Positions 33,682-43,188 of a DNA stretch of 64,000 bases are shown here, in pieces; positions within the stretch are counted from its first letter, which is position 1; each line of letters starts with the position of its first letter. Where the stretch lies: assembly GCF_030052815.1 (NCBI RefSeq), contig NC_079501.1, positions 87,479,296 to 87,543,295 on the forward strand, read 5' to 3'. The notes beneath the pieces were generated by a model. The model searched no databases, had not been told where the DNA came from, and saw only the letters and a list, made by a program, of their open reading frames with translations. The position numbers and the translations under genes were made by a program. Source of the stretch: Hevea brasiliensis. Its lineage: Eukaryota > Streptophyta > Magnoliopsida > Malpighiales > Euphorbiaceae.

Positions 33682-35490
33682 CTTTTCTTCCTAAATTTGT
33701 AGTGGATTCAGACATTGATGCTTATAACTGAAGTCAAAAGCTACTCCTTTTTTGAAATAGATTTATATTTATTCTCAATCTATTTTTATTCATAAACGAG
33801 AGAGTAAAAATAATCAGTCGGTAGTTGGTAAGGGGTCTTTTCTTCCTAAATTTCTAGTGAACCCACACATTGGTGTTTATAGTTGAGGCTGAGAGCTAAT
33901 CCTTTTTCAATTTGCTAGCTTAGCTGGACTCCAACAAAATTAATTATTTATGAAAAATTACTATTATAATGTTGTATTAAATTACCACGTAAAAAATATA
34001 TATGTTGATAATGATAAATTTATATTATTTTTCATAAATATGATCATTGTTCAAAAAGTTGTTATATTTATTTTAGTAAAATATATAATATTTAATATGA
34101 AATCATAACAAAAAAAAAAAATTATAAATATCATACTTTGTGTCTTTCTAATTAAAAAAAAATTGCTCCTTAAATTTCAAGCTATCATTTTTTACTTTTT
34201 AATTTTGATTATAAAATTTTAAATTTTTTTTACTATAATTCAATCTTCATATTTTAAAATAGATTAAATAATTTTAAAATTTAAATATACTTTAATTCTT
34301 TATGTGTTATATTATCATATCCTATAAAGTTTTTAATTTTTTTTTAGAACATGAAAGATAGAGGTTTCATTAAATTGAAACAGAATATAAATTTCAATTA
34401 CAAAATTTCATCATATTACAATTTTGGATAAGAAAATTTAAGATAAACTATTTATACAAAATATAATAGCAATTACATTAATTTAAAGAAGGAGACAAAA
34501 TTCATATTTATCAATAAGGATAGACTAATGCAAATCTGTTCCTAAATGATACGTATTGGAGATTATTAGAAAAAAAGCACAAAAAAAAAAAGGAAAAGGG
34601 GGAGCGTTAGTCACCAGTGAAAATACTCATCAGTGGCTACCTTAAAAAGCTTATAAGGTTAAAAAAACAAAAAGAAAAGGAGAGAGATAAGGTGACGTGA
34701 ACTCGCCTAATTTCACCTTAAAAGTTAGGGACTAAAGGAGATATTTTATATTTATTTTCATTTATGTAATTCGAAGGGTGTTATAGCTCAAATATAGTGA
34801 TGCCTCTCCCTACCACACCCTATTGTGTCCTCAATGCTTTTTAGAGATGAGTGACTAGTTGACTATTGTAGAGCAACAGGTGTAACTAATCTTTGTCTGC
34901 TACTCTTTATATGTTTACTCTCTGCCTACAAGTGATGTGAGGACTATAAATTCAGTTGTATCAATTATAGTATGTGAATGAAAGAAGTAGCCTGTTCATG
35001 ATATATTTGTACCTCGTTATTTATTATGCTTGAAATGTTTACTTATATACAATGCTTGTGATGTTTTTCCAATTAGCTTACTAATGTGGGACGCATTATT
35101 TTAGACTAAATATTCTCATAAAGCAACCGGAGTCATAACTCGTTCATCTCGATCTCTTATGAAGAACTTCAGAGAACCTTTGTACATGACCCATCGATCC
35201 TGTAGAGTAAAAATCTGATACTAAATGATAAATAACACTCAAGATCTCTCTACAGAATTGGTGTGAGACAAATCAGAAGGAAGAGAGCTTAGAAAAGGAG
35301 GTAGCTAGGGATCTTGTTTGTGGTTTGAGTTTTTCAATTGTTATATTTTTCACTTGTGATAGTACTACAATAATTGAAAATATTAATTATGAAACAATAT
35401 AATCAGAGAGTAATTTAAAAAATAAAAAAAAATGACCATGCTATTTTCATAATATAAGATATCAATTCTGCTTACAAAATTTATATAATT
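33682..35490. repeat. Block-family repeat, copy B
   Basis: Carries array-type sequence (33682-33890), then the caacaaaattaattatttatga and gatcattgttcaaaaagttgtt sections shared with other copies, then the gagagag...gctta..gaaggagg.agctag section and the gaaacaatataatcagagag end. An unrelated stretch of about 580 bp (34693-35272) interrupts it. Confidence 0.72.
34693..35272 (-). mobile_element. Insertion in block copy B, possibly an LTR-element fragment
   Basis: The flanks join cleanly in other block copies (agagagaaaagggagag...cttaaagaagg) but here enclose about 580 bp. On the minus strand TAGTATCAGA (35214-35223) resembles a degenerate Met-tRNA primer site next to an LTR-like start. No second LTR was recognised. 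Confidence 0.4.
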
Positions 35491-36480
35491 GGATTCTTTA
35501 TTTTCCTAGATAGGTTTTATTTATATTTACTAGTTTATTTAGGAGTTTAAAAAATGGGTTTTATCGTTAAATTGACCATATATCCGATAGAAAATCTTGC
35601 TTTATTCATATTCATATGCATTTGGAAGGACTCCATCGCTATTACACTCGGATAAAAGCTTCGGATACATTTCAAACTAAATGAATATTTTTTTATTCCT
35701 TGAACAAACCTTCATAGGATAAACGTTTTTAATAAAACATAACTAAAAGTTATAAATCCTTAATCTTTTATAGTATAAATATAATTATTTAAATATATAT
35801 TTTTACATTAAGCACATTTACGAATTAAATCCCAAATAAAATTTTGATATTTAATTATAATTAATTGAACATTTTAATTTTTAATTTAATAAAAATTTAC
35901 TCAAGTTGATATTTTGTTTTCACATCTTATTTTGGGCGTTTAGCTTTCCATTTAATAAATATCATTTCCCATAAAATAAATTTAGATCGTGTTTCACATT
36001 GAAATTGGAAGATTAAAATTATTTTTTTTTTAGAAAAAAACACTATGGCTCTATTTAGCTTGAGGTTCTAATCTTTGGAAAAAACACACTTTTAGATGCT
36101 ACCGAAAAAAATAGTTTAAGAAAAACTTATTTATTATTTTGAAGTTCTTATGATTAGAATATATTAAATTTAATACCCTCTAATTAATATATTTAAAAAA
36201 ATATTTTTCTTAACATTAGTTTCAACAACAATGCTAATACATACTCATGATATTATTAAAAAAATAATTTAAAAAAATTAATCTGTTATTTAATATTATT
36301 ATAATTAAAATTTATTAAATTTATTTTTAAATTATCTTTAAATCTTTCTAACTAATATATTTAAAAAAATATTTTCTCAATGTCAATTTAAACAACATGG
36401 GCAAACAAGTGTCATCAATAAGTGTTTTAAGATTTGGACAATAGAAGTGAAGAATACATTCATGGACTTGAATGAGTTAG
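35491..36480. other. AT-rich intergenic DNA upstream of the gene at 36628
   Basis: No gene or complete repeat seen. Confidence 0.5.
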
Positions 36481-36501
36481 ATGTCTGGATCTATTTATTA
36501 T

Positions 36502-36583
36502 AGCCCAATCTTTTGATAGCTGAGTTGGGCTTCTGGTTTTTACCTTGTCCACCAGATCAGATTCATCTCTATTAAACCCTAAA
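36502..36583 (+). promoter_or_regulatory. Site II (TGGGCY) motifs and telo-box of the 36628 gene
   Basis: AGCCCA (36502-36507) and TGGGCT (36526-36531) are site II elements on opposite strands. AAACCCTAAA (36574-36583) is a telo-box, about 45 bp before the start codon. In plants this pairing is typical of genes for ribosomal and mitochondrial proteins. Confidence 0.7.
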
Positions 36584-36627
36584 CCTGAGCTTCAGTACTC
36601 GGGTAAACGAAAAGGCGAGCGCCAGCC

Positions 36628-37119
36628 ATGAACAGAGCTATTCCCAGAAGTCTTTCACTTCAAATTCGCAGCCATCTTCTCGATCCTCTAAAATCCGTAA
36701 CAAATCCTATCACATCGTCATTTATAGTTGTTTCCAGGACTCGTTCTACGCAAATATTCTACTCGTCTGAGTCCGACACATCCCATGAAGCAAAATTTGC
36801 TCGAACCCAGACGCGACATGGTGAAGTTGACGATGTCGCTGGCGTGAGCAACCATGGTAAAGAAAATTGAATTAAAAGCTTATGGTTCTAGTTGGTTTCT
36901 GTTCGGCTGGTGAGAAAATGGTGGAAAATATAATTTATTAAAATTTTAGTAAGTTATTGAATTGTTAGATGTGATGTGATTGCAGAGCTAAAGAAGAGGA
37001 TAGAGAAATACTACGAGGGGGATGAAGAGGCGATTCCAGAAATATTTGAAGCTATATTGAAGAGGAAATTGGCAGGGATTAGCGATAAGGATGACGAATT
37101 GATGGCAGAAGTTGGGTGA
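36628..37119 (+). CDS. Small conserved-looking protein, probably mitochondrial (two exons)
   Basis: Proposed CDS join(36628..36856, 36986..37119), 120 codons. Exon 1 encodes an N terminus rich in R and S with few acids (MNRAIPRSLSLQIRSHLLDP...), typical of a mitochondrial presequence. Exon 2 adds a charged helix-forming domain (ELKKRIEKYYEGDEEAIPEI then FEAILKRKLAGISDKDDELM). The intron has GT...AG ends (36857-36985) and a clear pyrimidine-poor but AT-rich plant-like body. I do not recognise a named family. The frame stops at TGA 37117, but another frame stays open to 37184 (acidic tail FDSESELNDSNGEKE). A decayed relative of that tail lies at 42598-42681, so a one-base loss may have shortened this protein. 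The promoter motifs support expression. Confidence 0.72.
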
Positions 37120-37285
37120 AATCTCCAAGTGTTGATTTTGATTCTGAATCCGAATTGAATGATTCTAATGGCGAGAAAGAATGATGCGAAATTGCTATTA
37201 CAGAATAAAAAATCAACGTATGTATTTTTTTGGCTAAAATCATTTTGAGTTCTCTTTACCTGATAGGCTTTGGCTATTAAACTTC

Positions 37286-37605
37286 TTTTTTTAGGCAAAA
37301 GCAGAGCTTTATTAATCATTAATCAGCTTGTAACACAGAAACAAGAAAACTTGGAACAATCATAGCAACTGGTGCTCGCTCGCATGAGACAGTGCCGCTC
37401 TAGCCAAGCAATGAGCTCTGCCATCAGCTCGCCTCCTTACCCACTGCAAGGACAAATTACAATCCTGCTGTATCAATGCTCTGCAATCCTTTATGACTAT
37501 GCCATACTCAGACCAATCGTCTTCAAAAGAAACAATCGCAAAGAAAATCTCCTGTGAGTCAATCTCAAACTTGAAACCTCCCATTCCCCCCATCCAATTT
37601 TTTTA
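37286..37605 (-). mobile_element. L1-type LINE 3' tail with RNase H-like domain end
   Basis: The minus-strand frame 37360-37593 reads FKFEIDSQEIFFAI, YGIVIKDCRALI, LQWVRRRADGRAHCLARAAL. This is the pattern of the RNase H-like domain at the C terminus of plant LINE ORF2. It is followed by AATAAAGC and a short A run at 37286-37292. This is presumably the true end of the LINE whose main body is 38585-41264; about 1 kb of other sequence lies between them. It sits about 100 bp after the 36628 gene. Confidence 0.78.
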
Positions 37606-38339
37606 ACGTTTTAAAGAGAACATATTAATTTCTTTTATATAAAATAAAAATATCATATATGTTCAAATGAGATGACTAATTTATGTACGAATAAAAATTA
37701 TAAATATTGCTTAATATAAATTAAAAATTTAATTTTATTATAATTACTAATTCACTGTTAGAGATGATCCTACTTGTATATGAATTCTCTCATTAATTAT
37801 TTTTATATAATTTAAATATAATTATAATTCTAATATTACAATCTATATATTGATAATATATTAATTGTTCTGCAAGGTGCTTTATACGTTATTGTTCTTA
37901 TTACACATATTCATAATTTATTTTTTTATATATAATTTTTTGTTAATTTTATAATACACAATTTATAATAATGTAAAATTTAAAATTAAATAAATTTTGA
38001 AAATAATTTTCATATTATAAATTAAAAGTCTATCATATTGAAAGTATGTAATAATTTTTCATAATTATTATATATGATGTGATGATTTTTTAAAAGGAAC
38101 ATCAATTTCTGATTTTTTTTTTTTATGAAATTTTATTTTAAATTATAATAAATTAAGACCATCATTCCCCTCTTAAATTTTAAAAAAATAATAAATGAAA
38201 TTTCGCATAATATTACTTGATTTATATTTTTTATTTATAAATATATAGAGAATTAGGAAAAGAATTTTATTTTATTTATTCCTGTTTTAATTTTTTTTTT
38301 AGTTTTTTAATTTATTTATATTTTTGTAAAGTTTTAAAA
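37606..38339. other. AT-rich stretch separating two LINE parts
   Basis: Homopolymer-rich, with no gene seen. It interrupts the LINE together with the duplicated segment that follows. Confidence 0.5.
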
Positions 38340-38560
38340 ACTATCTATAATTTTATCAAACTATTTGCAAAGTAATTGACTAAATTCAGACGGTAATATA
38401 AACATTGCATCACAAGATTAATTATCATATAATATATTTCTTTATGAACTAAGGCAGTATAATATACCTTTTCAGCAAACACATCCAAAGGCCTCTAACC
38501 ATTAGACACCATTGTGGCACAGATAAAAATAGCTTTTGAGATCTTGTGTATTCATTCACA
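38340..38560. repeat. Inverted, uninterrupted copy of the segment at 9540-10400
   Basis: Its reverse complement runs from acacaagatctcaaaagc through ttagaggccttt to aatatattatatgataatta and tttgcaaatagtttgat without the TRIM-like element found at 9616-10240. Confidence 0.7.
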
Positions 38561-38584
38561 ACTGTCCTGCACTGCACGCCACAA

Positions 38585-41264
38585 CATAGAACCACTGTCT
38601 TCCTAATTCATCTGGAACCAATTATGACTATGTATTTGGATTGAAGAACACGAACCTACAGAGACTTTAGATTTGAAACCATACCCCAACACATTTTTTA
38701 AAATAAAGGATTGGTTGAGAAGACGCATATCTCTAATACCCAACCCACCTTCATCCTTGTGCTTCTGTACATCCTGCCACGGAACTAAGGCAATCTTTCT
38801 ATTACCATCCATCGAACCCCACACAAATTGTGGGCAAGCCTTCTCAATTTTATCGCAAATATATGATGGAAGTTTCCAAGTTTGCATAGCAAACGTAGGC
38901 ATGGCAGTTAAAACAAACTATGCTGAAGTAATTCAACCAGCCAAAGACAAATGAGATGCCTTCCTTCTAGACATTCGTTTCTAAACCCAATCAAGAATAT
39001 ATTGATAACTGGCTCGACACACTTACGAGTGAAGTAAAAGAACTCCCAAATGAGTCCCAAGGTCACTAGAAACTGAGAAGTCTAGTAATTCCCCAAAGTT
39101 CTTTTGGTTTGAATCGTAACGTTCTTTGAAAAATAAACTTTAGTGTTAGATACATTCACCTTTTGCCTTGAACATCTCCAGAATTCATCAAGCACCCCCT
39201 GAATAACTGTAGCCTGTTTTGAAGAGGCCTCAACGAAAAGAATGAGATCGTCTGCAAAAAATAAACGTGAGAGGGGGACCGTTTCGACACAACTTTATGG
39301 GCTTCCAGCAACCATTATCCATCACCTGCTGAATACCATGAGCCAACCTTTCCATGCACCAAACAAACAGATATGGTGGTAACAGGTTGTACTATCTCTC
39401 AACCCTAGATGGGCCAAAAGCTGCAGTCATACCCCAATTCAACAGAATCCACAATGAACAGGAGGTAGCGCACTTCATAATACAACTAAAAAAAGATGTC
39501 AGAAGCCCAGCCTTCACCAAAGACTCTCTTAAAAAGTTCCACTGAACATGATCATAGGCTTTTTCCAAATCCACTTTAATTGCCATATAACCCCTCTGCT
39601 TAGTCTTTGCTTTCATATGTTGAATTACTTCTTGAGCAATAACTATACTGTCAGTAGTATGTCATCCTAGAATAAAACTTGTTTGAGTCTTACTCACAAA
39701 ACAAGGCAAGACGAGTTTCAACTGATCAGCCAAGATCTTAATGATGATCTTATAAGCCACAGAGCAAAGGCTAATGGGACGAAACTGGGACAGAGAGTCT
39801 GGATGAGGGACTTTGGGAATCAAAATGAGCAAAATAGTAGCCATACCACTATCAATGTTAACCCCACTAATAACCCGACACACTTCTGAACATATCGCAT
39901 TACCGATAATATCCTAATACCGTTGATAGAAACCTGCATGAAAACCATCCCATCTAGGGGCCTTCCAAGGTTGCATGTCTAAAAGAGCCTTGCAAACCTT
40001 AACTGAAGAAACTAGCGAACTCAGTCTAATGAGAGCATCCTCACGTAGATTAGGAAAACAACCCTTAATAGGACAAGCTGGTGCCATCGCTACATCCTCA
40101 GAATAGAGACGTTTATAAAACTCCATAGCCATATTTTGTAATTTAGCTTGATCATGCACCCAAATATCTTCAGCATTCTTAAGATGAAGAATCTAATTTC
40201 GTTGCCTTCGATTACCTGTCTTAAGGTGAAAATAGCTGGTGTTGCAATCTCCCCATTAATAAATTCACTCCAAGACTTATAGCACCGTACCAATTCCTTC
40301 TTATGAGAGATAACCTCTAGCTTCTGCATGAAATCTTTCTCCTCCTGGAGAAGTCTTGACGTTTGTCTATATTGCAGATGAAAAATGTTCCCAATGATAG
40401 AACTATTCCAAACTTTTAGCCTGTTCGTAAAATGTCCTACTACTAACATAAAAGATGAGTTTGGCTGCTAGTTATCACGAACCATATCCATGAATTTATC
40501 ATGTGTCATCCAGGTAGCCTGGAAGTGGAATAGACAATCTTGGAATTGCAAATGTCAAACACCATTGGGCAATAAATGTACAAGACAATAATCTGAATGC
40601 GTCTTGGGTAAGTGTAGTACATAGCCATCAGGGAAACCAAGTCTCCAATCCCCATTACAAATAGCCCGATCCAAATGCCCCATCATCCTATCCCGAGTCC
40701 AAGGAAAAAAAGGACCCCTGAAAGGAATCTCCGTCATAGTAGAAGTCTACATCCACTGATGGAAATAAACAACAGAGACTCGAACAATTAGGAGAGCCTC
40801 CTTTCTTATTTTCAGCCCTAAGGAGAGCATTCCAGTCCCCGATAAGAGCCCATCGACCAACAACTTTAGAAGTCACACTATTCAAAGATGGCCACAAAAG
40901 AGCCCTAATAGAGGCAGTCGGGCAGCCTTACGCCGCAGTAAATTTCATGAGAAAACTGTTGGCTTTATAAATTTTCATATGAATATATTGTTTGTGATTA
41001 GCCAGCACCTGCACTGACCAACCCTTTTTCCACAAAACCTAGACTCCTCTTGAATACCCCTATTCCTCCTGAAAATCTCGATGCGTCCACACGGTGAGAG
41101 AAAGGAAACCCAATCTTTTTAATCACTTGGTCAGCCATCATACCACTGATTCTAGGTTTAAAAATAAAAACAATTGCCGGATTGTATCTTTGGATATACA
41201 ACTTAAGAGCTCAACTAAAGCTAGCACCGACTGCACCTCTGCAATTCCAAGTGAAAATAGCCAT
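38585..41264 (-). pseudogene. L1-type LINE ORF2 body (endonuclease and reverse transcriptase), decayed
   Basis: On the minus strand ORF2 starts at 41264 with MAIFTWNCRGAVGASF, the start of the endonuclease, and meets a stop two codons later. Endonuclease pieces follow (RWALIGDWNALLRAENKKGG at about 40800, FPWTRDRMMGHLDRAICNGDW at about 40700). Reverse transcriptase pieces are WKAPRWDGFHAGFYQRY, ILIPKVPHPDSLSQFRPISL with CSVAYKIIIKILADQL (about 39750), and YMAIKVDLEKAYDHVQWNFL (about 39580). The C-terminal zinc-ribbon-like region is at 38603-38902 (CDKIEKACPQFVWGSMDGNR). The catalytic FADD-type box was not found. Many stops and shifts; non-functional. Confidence 0.88.
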
Positions 41265-41385
41265 AAGAAAAAAAGAAAACAGAGAAAAAAAAAAAAAAAA
41301 GAAGGAAAGAAAGAAATCAAAGGGATAATTGCCATTAATCCCGCATGTAGGGATCGAAACTACATTAAAAATCTAGTGAAAAGAA

Positions 41386-41434
<49 letters not shown>
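41265..41434. repeat. A-rich tract and (TA)n microsatellite
   Basis: Two A-rich runs (41284-41315, 41380-41402) and a (TA)n run (41402-41434). This lies on the 5' side of the minus-strand LINE, so it is not its tail. Confidence 0.85.
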
Positions 41435-41436
<2 letters not shown>

Positions 41437-41756
41437 ATTTTGACAAAGTTAATGATTTTGCAGCAATTCAAAGAAAGAAAATAAAATTAATGACTCTCTC
41501 TCTCTTTTTTTATATTTTTTTTCATTTATTTATTATTAATAAACTCAAATTCATTATGACAGATTTGCATTTTTCTTTATTTTTTTCATTTTATAAATTT
41601 TTTCTTTTTCATTTTTAATGTGGAATTGATTTCTCCATATAATTATGTTCATTTTTTTTTCACATTTTCTATGAAAAAGTGTATTAGTTTTGAATGATTG
41701 TTGATAAATTTTATTGAATAAATGTGATCTGTCAAAAGATTATAATAATTGTGATG
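41435..41756. repeat. Block-family repeat, fragment F
   Basis: From ttgattttgacaaagttaatga to gattataataattgtgat. It matches the corresponding section of copies A (24252-24715), D (48890-49330) and E (57165-57575). Confidence 0.75.
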
Positions 41757-42047
41757 GACAATTATACCAAAATAGATGCTGAGAGATCAAAATAATTCAG
41801 AAAGTTAATGCAAATGGGATCTAAGTAGTATTTTACAAGATCTGTCTTATTTTGTTATACAATAATTTTTTATATCAATATTATTAATTATAACTATCTA
41901 TGACTATTTTATTGATTAAATGGCACTTCCTTTTGTAAAAAAATTAAAATGAAGAGTATTACCTCAAAGCCAGAGATTTCACATATGCAGTTCTGATGTC
42001 AATAGAACAAAATTAGAAGAGCAGGAGAACAACACGCTAGTGATAAT
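41757..42047. other. Intergenic, downstream of the peptide gene
   Basis: No feature recognised other than sequence beyond the candidate poly(A) signal at 42048-42053. Confidence 0.5.
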
Positions 42048-42500
42048 TTTATTTGTAAACAGCAATATTCCACCTGCAGAGAAAGATAGTTGAAGCGCTG
42101 GGCATGTTTATGCTAGAAAAAGAAGCTACTTAAAGCGATTGCAAGTCCGGTCGTATACCCCGCAGCACTTATTAACATTTTTTTGTGTGAGGCAGTAGTT
42201 ATTGCCTCTGCCGCAAGGAAAAACTGCATCTCTGCTTAAAGGCTTTGTAGAAACTGTAGCAGCAGCAAGCATTCTGTCATGAACTCAAACTCCTTGTTGC
42301 TATCCCCTATGGAGAAGTGGTTGCCATCCATCCTATTTGGAACACTGGCTCTGCAACGGCTTGTGCTCAGCAGAATCTGCACCAGCACTGCTAGAGAGAA
42401 AAACTTCATTTTGCCTCTTCTCACCTTCCCTTTCCCCTTAATTTCTTGTATCTGTACTCTTGTTCTCTCCTCTTACTATATTCTGCTCGTGTATAGCAAT
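42048..42500 (-). pseudogene. Cysteine-rich secreted peptide gene, one-base frameshift
   Basis: Minus strand. CCAAT and a TATA-like ATTTATATTG lie near 42510-42495. ATG at 42409 starts MKFFSLAVLVQILLSTSRCR, a good signal peptide, then an acidic pro-region (MDGNHFSIGDSNKEFEF). This frame stops at 42236. From about 42270 a second frame continues to a stop at 42126 and ends with a compact Cys domain: PCGRGNNYC, then NKCCGVYDRTC (six cysteines). 42126-42409 is 284 bp, one base short of a 95-codon frame, so a one-base deletion is the simplest reading. AATAAA lies at 42048-42053. The layout recalls plant secreted prepropeptides such as RALF-type signals, but I do not recognise the family. Confidence 0.6.
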
Positions 42501-42597
42501 ATAAATAATTGGAGCTTCATAGAGTAGTGGTTGTGTAAGAGCGATTTGTCATACACCTTTCAATTTTAATAATTTAATTATTTTTGCTTAAAATTGG

Positions 42598-42721
42598 TTG
42601 GAACTACTTGCTGAATGGCGAAGTGAGGATTTTGATTCTGAATTTGATGAATTTCATGATTCTGATGGCGCGAAAGAATGATGCGAAGATTGATATATTA
42701 GATTAAGAAATCAACGTATGT
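42598..42721 (+). pseudogene. Duplicated 3' end of the 36628 gene
   Basis: Encodes an acidic tail (ELLAEWRSEDFDSEFDEFHD then SDGAKE, stop at 42679-42681) and then matches the 3' flank gaatgatgcga...aatcaacgtatgtt of 37165-37220. Upstream exon sequence is missing. Confidence 0.72.
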
Positions 42722-42803
42722 TAAACTCTTGTATTACTATTAGGTTGCATTAAATCTGTATTTTTATTTGTAAACACATTAAATTCTTTAAACATTATTA
42801 AGA

Positions 42804-42808
<5 letters not shown>

Positions 42809-42848
<40 letters not shown>
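42809..42848. repeat. (TA)n microsatellite
   Basis: About 20 TA units. It lies at the position equivalent to the longer array at 21932-22005 in the duplicated NLR flank. Confidence 0.95.
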
Positions 42849-42851
<3 letters not shown>

Positions 42852-43188
42852 GCATATGTACGAATAAATGAGGAATTTGTAAACGGATAATGATTGTAAA
42901 CATTATAACTATATGCTAGAAAAACTCCAAAAAAAAAAAAAAAAAATCATTACAAGCACAAAAGCCTTTGATCACTTGCATACCTGATAATCCAAAACCA
43001 AAAAAATACTAGCAATTCCATCATCCTGAATTCTTAAAGATTTTACAAAGAAAGTTTCAAATACTATCATTTTCTATTATCTTAAATCCTAAAAGATAGA
43101 TATTTTTAACTTCATGAATTGATGGAGCATTAGAGAATCAAAGTATTAAACAAGTAAATCATAAATCTTGCTCCTTCTAGTGACTTCC

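Noticed and set aside
37372..37557. 61-codon plus-strand frame
   Set aside because: It is antisense to the LINE RNase H-like tail, which has clear family motifs.
41094..41618. 174-codon frame on the plus strand
   Set aside because: It is antisense to the LINE start and then runs through poly-A, (TA)n and block-family DNA, giving K runs and IY repeats.
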